From Branchiostoma belcheri (taxonomy: Eukaryota; Chordata; Leptocardii; Amphioxiformes; Branchiostomatidae), in contig NW_017804587.1 in the NCBI RefSeq assembly GCF_001625305.1, positions 821,045 to 885,044 of the forward strand: a DNA stretch of 64,000 nt, given 5' to 3'. Shown here piece after piece: positions 39,379 to 51,300 of the stretch. The notes beneath the pieces are model-generated. The model was given only the letters and a program-made list of their open reading frames with translations, did not search any database and had not been told where the DNA came from. The translations under genes and the position numbers were made by a program. Each line of letters opens with the position of its first letter. Within the stretch, counting starts at the first letter, position 1.

Positions 39379-42300
39379 CTGAAACAGAGGGCGGGGAGAG
39401 GAGACAATTAGAGTTGAGCATGTCCCATTGAGTATATGTTGACAGAATTACACCTGCGCAAAAACCCAGATTTTTTTTTACAATTTCATTGGATGTTTGG
39501 TCTTGTTTAGTCAATGTTGCATCAGAATTTTGCCCTTTGCTGGGTAGCCTGGTTACCAAACCAATTATAGCTCCCGAGCCCTACATCCTCTCTTCCAATA
39601 GCAGAGAAATGTAGGACTCAGGAGCTATACCAGTAATAGGTTTGGTAACCAGGCTAATTACAGATCTTTTCCAACACAACTTTTGTGAACTATGGAAGGG
39701 ATGTCACCCTAGAATACGTGAATATGACCTTAAATGAGACATTCTGCCAAAGTGTATGCAGAATACATTAAGAGGGTTTTGCACAGGCTCAGTACGTTTT
39801 GCCAATGTGCTATCCCGTAGTTCTTTCAATGTTATCTAATTGTTTTTCTTCATGCCACAGTCTTTTCACCTGATTTGGTCCGATGATTGCATATGTGAAA
39901 GACCTTGATCAAATGATAATTCTCTTTCCCAACACCACAACCCTTTTCCCTTTATCAATCACATGTTATCATCATGTTCCTGTTGTAATTCTCTCCTACA
40001 TCACACCACAGCAAAAACAGGCCACACAGACTGTGTTTTTCTACTGTAAGAGACAGATGTACAGGTTAGAGGGTGTTATGGAGACGAAACCATGCAGTTT
40101 TCACCACTCTGGAGGACTCTAAACAAGGAAACAAACAAACAAGGCAAGAAAACACAAACAGGTGCACAAGAATCGAGTTGAAGTTCCGCAGTGTTAACTT
40201 CCTTCAAGGGAATATACTAAACATTCTCTCGTATACGTACATGTCCTTATCTATATATGTTCATAACATTACACATTTTCTGAAAATTAAGGTCCTTTTG
40301 TAAAATAAAATCTTGTTTGTGACGTCTGAATATAAAGATCAAGTTGAAAAATCAAGTTGAAAGATCTACTAATCTTATCTACATGGTTGTACTAGTCCAG
40401 TTTTCAACTAAACAATTCTCTTCTAGAATATTCTTCTGTATCATTCAACTCTAAAATCACTGCAGAAAAATAGATTAGTCAACATTTGTGCATGCAAATC
40501 AAGTCTGAATGTCATCAAGAAATGACATCCCAACACCACCTCTACATTGAGAAGGATTAGTTTGATGGGACTTGCAGGAAGAGAAATTAAACTTTTTTTT
40601 AAAGTGTGAAATTCTGAAATGAAGGTGACCTTCACACCAGCACACCACACGCAGAGAGCACACAAACATGGCGGAACGCAAACCTCCGGAAGCGAAAAGC
40701 AAAGCTGGGTCAGGGGTCATAGGTCAATTGCGGGCAGGTAGGATGTACTCGGTGACGTCCTTGAGGTCGTACTTGCTACTCAGAATCTCAACCGTGGACT
40801 TGTACCCACTGTGAACACGGGACCACAACACTTACTTACAAACACAGGTCTTCAACACTTACCCTGGTGGTTACAATACTCCTACAATACTGCTGTTACA
40901 ATACTCAAATTAGAAGTAAATAACTATTCTTTTGTTTAACTATTCATGTTATAATAGCTTATTAAGGGATGGGCTCGTACCCACTGTGAACAGGGGACCA
41001 CATCACTTACAAACACACCTATGGCTTCAACACTTACCTTGATTGTTAAACTAATACTAGATCTACAACACTCTACGATTAGAAGTAAAAAAGTTCTCCT
41101 TCAAAAACTATTTGATTGTTAAATTGTTCTTCTAATCATACAAGGAGATGGAATTATCCATCAATAAGGATATTTTTGTGAAAAACTGAAAAACTATTAG
41201 TCACACCAGAAAGACACCAATTCTAACTCTACTATAAATTTTCACGACAGGACTAAGTGCTAAGACAGCAGCATGCTTTTGACACATTTGTTATCTCCAT
41301 ACACATTGCTATGCAAAAAAATAATACTGACACATTCAGATTTCCCAAAGTGATATGAGCCTAGATCAATTCCTCATGTATAAAATTTGCAATCCTTGCA
41401 GCTTTTCTATGTTGGTTCAGCCTTGACATACATAAGATCATATTCAATTATTGCTGTCTGACAACATTGAATCTCCCAGAGGACTTGTCCTACTTTTCTA
41501 GAAGATGATATACCAGTAGGAAAATTGCTGAAAAGTTCTTTCATCCACTGCTGAGTTAAGAATAATTATAGCACATCAAAGTTTCCTGTCAGATATGTGA
41601 TATTATCGATTTATTTGCCATCTAACAATATGAATAGAGCCACATTTCATAATGCTAATAAGGAAATTTGTAAAACAGACTGTTTCCAAGGATTTTTGTC
41701 AGTAGTCTCTGAAGAAAAGTAGTAGATGCAACTTCAAATAATCTGACAGTGTTTGAAATCTATCCAGTTGTTTGAGTTAACAGTTTTCTTCTTGTGCTTC
41801 CAAGATAATCAATTTTTCCACCCTTTTCGTTTTCTTTGTACAGACAACCTTTTGTTGTGCAACCAACTGGATTCATTAGACACACTCCTGAGATCAAACT
41901 TGATGGGCTAATGGATAACCTTTGCACTCAAATAGCTCAAGTTTTGTCAACTGCCCCAGGCCTTTGTTTCAAGCTCAAACTAGTTCAGCAACTTTGCTGC
42001 ATTTGCTGGCTGATAGGATGTGGAATCAGGGGCAAGTAAGCCAATAACACAAACTCTTTACAACTTCTGTGCAGTTGTACAAACATACCATTGCTTGAAA
42101 CTGTCAGGGTATTAACAAAAGGGGTGACAAGGATAGTTGACTGTGTGTTCTAGACACTGCAGAATTGAGTGGGTGTCTAACTTCTGTACAACATTTGCAG
42201 CACAACTGCAACTTTTCAATACTGTTGAAGATGTTTCCAATTAACATTAAGTAACACATTCAACTTTTAAATCAATACATTCACCATCATTCTGTGTACC

Positions 42301-45300
42301 TTTTTCACACTATCAGTACCATTTTTTAGATTAGCAGTACACAATCATGAATGTAACTTTCACCAGTAACTTTCAACAGTATTTTCCACCAAAATACGTA
42401 AACTCAAATATCTCACAAGGTCTTCTGTGATCTGAGGACAATGTCTATTATACATCCACACACAAAGAAGCTGTGTTGTATACAGTCCATCTAACTCTCA
42501 GCAAATAAACACACACAAAAAAAGATACACATAAACTCAACTATCTCACAAGGTCTACTGATATCTTAAGATGTCTAAATCGACAACAACAAAAATCTGT
42601 GTTGTATACTAACCATCCGACTCTCAGCACTCTGAACTGCCCCTCCACAGACAGGTCCACCACTGTTGACCCCTCGCGGACGGCCTGAGTGGTCTCCAGC
42701 CGTCCCCCGTCCAGGACCAGGTCCAGGTGCGGCCACAGGTTCTCAAACTCCTGTATCAGTCATGGATAGAACAAGCAACGGTTAAAAACTAAACATAAGG
42801 AATATTGTACAACACTTAAGACCTGATGGCAGTCTTTGTTCAGAAAAATTCAACACCAGGTCCAGATGTGGCCACAGGTTCTCAAACTCCTGTTAGGATA
42901 AAAACAAGCTACAGTTAAAAACTTTGTTCACAAAAATTCAATACCAAGTCCAGATGGGGCCACAGGTTCTCAAACTCCTGTATCAGTCATGGATAGAACA
43001 AGCAACAGTTAAAAACCAAGGCACTTCTAACTGGAGTGCTGCTTCTTGCCGCTACATACAGTACCGTTCGCGTTATAGTTACCCTAACGGCCGTTACTAA
43101 CGCGTTTTTTTTCTGTTACTTTTCCGTTACTTTTCCGTAAGTTTTCCGTAACTTTCGCGTAAGTTTTCCGTTACTTTTCCGTTAGACTTCTGCATTCATA
43201 TGCAGGCCGCGGTAACATCACAGAATAATGGGAGGAGTACTAATTTACCTCATGCGGGGCGGGAAATTACCGATACACACCGCTGGAACAGCGGAAGGAA
43301 CGTTGATCTAGCCTGCATTTTACTATATTGTAACGTTTAAAACGTTTTACGATCACCGGCGCAATTCAATTAGATAGACATTTTCTTTTGTCACTGTTGC
43401 CCAGGCAAGCGTTTCTATAGTTTGTCAACTTTGTTTTGCTGTTTTTCTCTGTTAACTTATTTTACCACCGAATAAGCAAACCTAGATGATCTGAAGTTAT
43501 AAATGCCTCGGTCCGCCGTACATAATAGGCGGCGGGCGTGAGGTAACGTTAGGGATGTGCAAAAACATCGTGGAAAATTCCTATAACACTCGAAAAAAGG
43601 CAGCATATTTACACGTGCCCACCAACATTTTTATGGCTAATTATTGACCAGTTTTGGGGAGTTTTGTTATGTCCTTGGAGTTTTGTTTAGAGTGGGACGG
43701 AAAGCCGTGCCGCCACTCCGACTCCATGCACTTCCGTGTTACATTACGTTGTATGTGACCAACAAAATTACGCCAAAGGCACCACAAATCCACATGTACA
43801 TATATTTTTTTTCCCGAAAATTCTTTTGAGTACGCATTTCGTCACTAGGATGTTGCTAATTAGTCGTAGAAATAAGGTAGAAACCAGCGTAAATGTGGCT
43901 CTCTCGAGATCATTTCGCGCGGGGAAGGGCGCCCCAGCATGCAACGGGCTTCGTTCTAGCCAATCACAGCGCAGGTCATCTAAGGTGAACCAATCAGAGC
44001 GTAGCTACTTGCATATTATAATGAGCATGCTGCACACAGGGCGGCAGCGGCCAGGGCGACCGGCCCTGAGTGCGCGGGAAATGTGTTTTGCAACTATATT
44101 TTTTACGGGGATTTTCTGACGTTTGACGCTGACTTTGGCACGATATGATCGCACTACCATGTACACGCTACCGTAGGCGGCAAATGAGTGGTCATTTTTA
44201 TATAATCGTCGAGAAATTTTGGCGTTATGCACCCGGAAGTGAGCCGATCTCAGTTTGCGTTCCCTCGATTTTTGACAGTTTCCCCCCTCAAAATAAGAAA
44301 CGAAACTACCGCTATTAAATAGAACCATGTATTACAATTATCATTTCCACATGATAGATCTATTATATATTCCTTTATTACCTATGATATCATCATGGTT
44401 GTGGAAAGTCCTCAGCTGGCGAACCGAGTCCTTGCGCCCGGGAGTGACGGTACATTTTACCGTGAGTATTAAAGCCGCTAGTACTAGTAAGCCGCGCGCC
44501 TTACAAAAATTATAATAATTTTTCTTTTGTGTCAAAAACCGCCGTGAATTTAAGGCATGAGTTACCGATTTATATTTCTTCTACGGCAGATATTTCTTGT
44601 TTCGTCACGTCCCATGACGTCCTGTGAGAGCGGTAGGCCGCCGCTGGTACAAAATGTACAAGACATCGTCTGCCCACTGCTACACTTTGTTGACATACAT
44701 TGTATTACACAACGTAATTTTCCGCTAGAAATAACTATAGAATAGCATTAAAAGATAGCACAATTCGCTTCACACAGTCGACACATGGATAAACCACAAA
44801 GTTATTTTACGAATCACATGTCCACTTGCCTCTGGTGCTGTTATTTTTCAAGGGGCAACATCGCAACACATTAGCGGACGCCCCAGGAGGTGGCAAATTG
44901 CTATTGTCTTGTCGGCGCGCAAAACAAACATGAAATCCGACCCTATCACATTAACGCAAACGGTAACGCGTTAGAAATAATTTCTGACGATTTTCTAACC
45001 ATTTTCTGACGAAAATCTAACCAAATACTGACGATTTTCTAACCATTTTCTGACGAAAAAATAACTCGTTAGTAACGGGGTACCCGGTTAACTATAACGC
45101 GAACGGTACTGTATAGGTGATGTAAGCGGCAGCTACATATGATATAGCAGCGAGAAGCAGCACTCTAGTCAGAAGCTCTAAAGAAGCTGTCTGACAGGCA
45201 TTGTAACATAAGCAGCTGAGAGACATTACTGGTTGTATGTAAAGAAAAAAACAGTATTATAAATACAAACTTCCCTCAACTAACGCTGCTCAAAACAAGG

Positions 45301-48300
45301 AAGTAATCAATACACATGCCTTTACATCAGCAATGCTATCTACAACCAACTAACCTGAATGTCAATAGTGTTGCCAGCAGTGGAGGTATTAGCGCTGGTA
45401 AGAGCGATGGGCTCCATGCATGTCTCAGCCAGCTGTCTCATGAACTTGTGCTGCTAAGGCTATACAGATAGAGAAACAGATAAAGACTTATCCTCAACTC
45501 ACCTGAATGTCAATAGTGTTACCAGCAGCTGAAGTGTTAGCGCTGGTGAGAGCGATGGGCTCCATGCATGTCTCAGCCAGCTGTCTCATGAACTTGTGCT
45601 GAGATGGGCTCAACCCCCTAAACCAGCACCACCCAAACCAATACTTCCATCCCAGTATCTACAATACGTACATCAATAAACCTACTAACCTGAATGTCAA
45701 TAGTGTTCCCTGCAGCAGAAGTGTTAGCGCTGGTGAGAGCAATGGGCTCCATGCAGGTCTCGGCCAGCTGTCTCATGAACTTGTGCTACTAAGGCGGTTA
45801 TAAAGGCTATACAGATAGGGATACAGATAAAGATCTATCCCTAACTAACCTGTATGTCGATAGTGTTTCCTTCAGCAGAGGTGTTAGCGCTGGTGAGAGC
45901 GATGGGCTCCATGCAGGTCTCGGCCAGTTGTCTCATGAACTTGTGCTACTAAGGCGGTTATAAAGGCTATACAGATAGGGATACAGATAAAGATCTATCC
46001 CTAACTCACCTGAATGTCGATAGTGTTCCCTGCAGCAGAGGTGTTAGCGCTGGCTAAAGCGATGGGCTCCATGCAGGTCTCGGCCAGTTGTCTCATGAAC
46101 TTGTGCTACTAAGGCGGTTATAAAGGCTATACAGATAGGGATACAGACAAAGATCTATCCCCAACTCACCTGTATGTCGATAGTATTCCCAGCAGCTGAG
46201 GTGTTAGCGCTGGTGAGAGCGATGGGCTCCATGCAGGTCTCTGCCAGCTGTCTCATAAACTTGTGCTGCGGCACACGGATGCCCACCAGGTCCGTGTTCG
46301 GGTTCAGGTTGGTGTTGAGGGCGGCGGTGCGCTGCATCACCACGGTTACCGGGCCGGGCAGGAGGTCCTGGAGCAGCTCCATGGGGACTGTCAGCCGCGC
46401 CCATCTAGGGTGGAGAGAAGTTGTTTAGAGTTAAAACTTTAGATCCAACACAAAAAACTCCTCTCACCTACCGAGGTGAGAGAATTTTGGATCCAAAGTT
46501 TTCACTCTAAACATGTAATTACCAACGCAGATGAACTTTCATGATAGTATGAGAGGAGAAGTTGTTGTTAAGTGCATCCAAGTTTTATTCGAACTAGGGA
46601 CATAGGGCTCAAAATGCTTTCAGGGGGCTGGTTTGTCATGGCCCCAGAAGAAAGTATTACAAGACGTAAAGACTAAACTTTCAAATTCTGAAGTATGAAG
46701 GACATAAAACCCCACTCCACATACACAGAAAAATACTCACTGGTAGTCATTAAATCTTCCAAATTCCTTTTAATTTCTAGATCTATAGCTACAGGAAAAA
46801 GTATTTCATTTTCTGTAACTTAGTCCCCGACCTTGGAATGTCGGTGACCTCTGCGACGCTGATGGCGATGGGCTTGCTGGTGTTGCGGCCCTTGATGGCA
46901 TAGATCTGCTCCACGGCCTCGGTGGACTGCGCCAGCCCCGCCAGGCCGTAGATGGTGTCCGTCGGCACGGCGATGATGTTCCCTGCCTGCAGGCTCTTCG
47001 CAGCCATCGACAGCTGCTTCTCGATCATGTCTGGGTTAAAGGGCAAAGGTTGGTTTTCAGCAAGTCAAAGGTCAGTTTTCAGCAAGTCAAAGGTCAGTTT
47101 TCAGCAAGTCAAAGGTCAGTTTTCAGCAAGTCAAAGGTCAGTTTTCAAAGGGAAAAAGTCAAAGGCAAAGTGTCATCTTGCAGGCTCTTGGCAGCCATGG
47201 ACAGCTGTTTCTCGGCCATGTCTGGGTTAAAGGGCAAAGGTCAGTTTAAAATGTCAGAGGTTAAAGGTAAAGGGTAATCCTGCAGGCTCTTGGCAGCCAT
47301 GGACAGCTGCTTCTCAATCATGTCTTGGTTAAACTTAAAGGGCAATTAAAAGGTCAGTTTTCAGAATGTCAGAGGTTAAAGAGTCATCAAAGACATGGAC
47401 AGCTTCTTCTTGATCATGTCTGGGATAAAGGGCAGTTTTTGTCAGAGGTTAAAGGGAAAGGGTCAGCAAAGTCAGCAACATGACCAGTCAACAGAGCATT
47501 CTTGAAGCAAAGCTGAATCTGCTCTGAAAATTTTACAAACATGAATCATTGATGAAAACAAAATTACTGTTGCTAAAACAGACTCACAACAAGGAAATGA
47601 AGTAACCCACAGCACTATGGTTACCACTGTCAACAGCCCAACACAGGAGCATCCCACCCTCTAACCAAATTTGTTATTGAGATCAAGATACTGCCTCTGA
47701 GTCTAACAATGGTGCAGATAAAGCTGTGAGCTTCAGGACTACATTCTGTGCATTTCTTTTAGCATTAGACTTAGAGCTTTATATAAACAGTGCATTACAG
47801 GGCCTTGTGCTGGCTGAGTTCCAGTCATAATATGATGAATTTCTTCCAAGCTATCCTTGACTTGTGATCATTACTTGCTCATGGTTCTGTGCAAGCAGAC
47901 TAGACAAATTAAAGCCAGAGGGTTTTGCAAAACCCTAATCTGGCGGTTTGCCAATAGTATGTTACATGCAGCAGACGAATTAAAAAGCAGCGGGTTACTA
48001 AAAATCCTTATATTAAATATGTGTGTTTGCCTACAAAATGTACATTGTAGTAATGTAGCATGGATATGTGATATGGTACAATAGTCAATACATGGCTCTG
48101 TTCATGAAAACTATGGTAATTTACCAGTATATTTGCACCTTTTTATTCTTTTCCTACACACTTCCTTGCCAACATAAGGAAGCAGTGCCAATAAAAATAC
48201 ATGTTTCCAGCACCATGGTAACCTGTACACCTACACCGCTTGCATAAGGAATATCGAATTACAGAACAGGAAGTGCGTTTACGCACTGTGCTGGTTACCA

Positions 48301-51300
48301 TAGCAACAGCTGGACACAGCGATTGGTTTGGTTGATTTGGTTGCCTTTCATGGTTTGAGGAAGTAGCAAATTTTTTTCATGATCTTTTCTTTGACGTAAG
48401 CACACCTACATGTCTAGTAGTATATACTATTTATATAGTCTTTACCACAAACCAAATATACACTGTACCATATGGACATAACAAAAACTGCAGATGTAGA
48501 ATTATGTTGATATCATAAAATATAAAGGTTTATCTCAACTAGTAGTACATTTGTACATGTGATGTAATGTAATTATGCATATACATGTACAGCTAATATA
48601 ATATTAGCAGACACATTTTTTATCCAGAGTCAATATATCACTTCATTAAGCATTATAATAAACTGGTACAGTGCATGTTCATTGTATTACTCAAACAGTT
48701 CTTGTCTGACTCAGTGAGAGATATCAGTGTGGTAAACACATTAAACACTCAAGCTTCACTGATCCCTGGTGACTTTCAACTGCCTCAAGACATTCTGTTG
48801 ACCAAGTAAATGTCACTGAAAATGTTAACAATGCTGCTTGTTTACTGCACAAATATTGTACATGTAATACTGCTGAATTACCCAGTACCAATCTACGTCA
48901 TTGATGTGCTATTAGCTGATATGAATAATCCACACCAAACACGACGAAATGGCAGGGTTGGTACTTCTCTGGTCACCAACAGAAAAGCGGAGACGCGGTC
49001 GCCCTTCTTTAACTCTGAAGAAGGTGATAGAGGGGGACATAGGGCTGGGCGGTGCTGAACTGTCCTCTGTCATGCGTGACAGGAACTTGTGGAGGCAGTA
49101 CATCGTGTCACCTGATTGAAGGATGAACTGAACTGAACTGAACACCAATTTAATCAATCCGTACTTCAAGATTTTAATTTTCCATTCCCCATGTCAATTC
49201 ATACCTTAAAGTTTTCTGAAAAAGTGAGAGATCCAATAAATTAAGACGTCTGGCATAAACTTACTAAGAACCTAAAAACATGCTGTAATCATCATCATCA
49301 TTTGCAGCAACAGCATGATGTAGTTGCTTTGCTTTTCATAAAATTGTGTGTCAGGCTTCAAAATGAAAAACAAGACAATTGTCGTTAAAGAGGTTCCTCA
49401 GTCACGTAAGAAGATGAACAGTTAGTAGAACATTCATCAATCATTGACTGTTTTTGAAAGGTAAAACAATTTGGAGGTACGTGTTTTACCTTTCAAAAAC
49501 AGTCACTGATAGTGATCGATGAATGTTCTACTAAGACATTTTGTCTGTGGAAATGAGATTTGTAGCAGAGATTCACAAAGACAAGCGTCTAGACCAAGCC
49601 TCAAGTCAAGGAAAGGTGAGGTTTGATTGATAGGCAAAGTTACACAGCTGACTGGGCTGGGACAGACCAGGCTACACACTTGATCTTAGACACAGACATT
49701 CCAACGAGATCAAACGACACGTAAAAATGTCTTTGGCACTACCAGTGACTGAACTTTTGTCCCAAGTACTGCAAGTCTGACTTTTATTTTTAACTCTTCA
49801 AATATATGTTCTTCAACAGACTTCTTTTAATAGCAGGGAGCCAGGGACTATGGAATTTGAAGGTGTAAAATATTTTGAAGATACATGTACAATTCTTCCT
49901 TTGTAACAAATTAGCAGTTTGACCCTTAGATGTACCTCTTCCCTCAAGCCTAGGAAAAAAAAATGTCGCGTTTCCTGTTTCCCGACTGAACCCAGACAAA
50001 CCTGCCAACTTTTTTGGGTGGACCCCGGCAAGGGACATACTTATTCGAGCTGATCAACCTTTTCTAGCTCCATGATCTGACGCCTAAGTGATAAAACGTT
50101 GTAAACGGTTGTACAATTGGTTATCTAACATTGACATTGAAAATAAAAGTGTCCTCATGCAAGTTTTACTTTGTTAAACTGTATTGTATAAGTTGGACCC
50201 AAAAATAAATATCACTTAAGTCTAAAAAAAAGAAAATTACCCTACCTACCAACCAATTTTTTCAGGCTGAAACAGGAAACACAACATTTTTTTTCCTAGG
50301 CCTCATGTACCTAACCTAGCCTGGGTACCATCCTGGTTAGTTTACGTCCGCTCCCACAGTCGCTACCACCGTACCTAACCCATCTTTTCCCAACATCTTG
50401 CCTTTAATTTGATTTACTGGAACAGCCGTTTATCTGTAGCTTATGATGAGTTTATTACATATGAAGGTAGTTAATTGGCATCCTGTTGTGTACTTTTATT
50501 AGCTTTAGGGACACCCAGTGTGACTCATGAGTCGAACCATCTGTTGCGTAAGTTTTATGTAACAGAAGACGGAGCCAGCTGCATCACATAACTGCAGCAC
50601 CCTGACCTTTATCAAACCTATATCAGGTTACTTTCAGGCATAAATCGGCCTTCACTCTAACCTGGATGTCAGGACCCATAGAACAGTACAGTAGGCCCAG
50701 AGTTAGCCACACCAGAGTGCAAGGCCTAACTGTCTCTAGCAGACTGCTTTGTAGGCTGAATAAATAGTCGAAACCAGCCTCAAAAAGGATAACGATATGT
50801 TATTTATATATTATTGCGATTTGGCAAGGAGAGTTAGCCAGCCATAGTAGGACAAATTGGCCAACACCTGCAAAGGAGTCTGGTAGAGACTAGGCCTGAC
50901 TGAGGTACCGTATACAGTCCTGACTGTACTAGTACTTTCCACTGAGACATGTTAGCCCTGGCTGGAGCTGAGGAACTGGCCTGTGTAGGCCCTGGAAAGC
51001 TGTCTGGCACCCAGGCTACCTATACTCCTGACAACTTAACCTTCTACTTTGAAGTTTATCAACATTGGTCTTACTTAACTAAAACTAAAAAGTAAAAGCA
51101 AACCTTGGCTTGGTTACACACCAGAGGTTGACACTTGAGAAGTCAAAGCTATCCTTGGATTGAGAAGTGTTTTGAATCATGATTACTGTAACCATGGCTA
51201 AAAAGGCCAGCTTACATCTGACATTTTCCATAAAGTCATAAAAAGTGCTTTAGCATTTATCTTTGAATAAATGTGGTTACATAATAATGTCCATGGGTGG

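Noticed and set aside
43736-44328. Open frames of 107-127 codons inside the pogo-like element, considered as transposase
   Set aside because: No DDE-type motifs or helix-turn-helix are visible; composition and frame look incidental.
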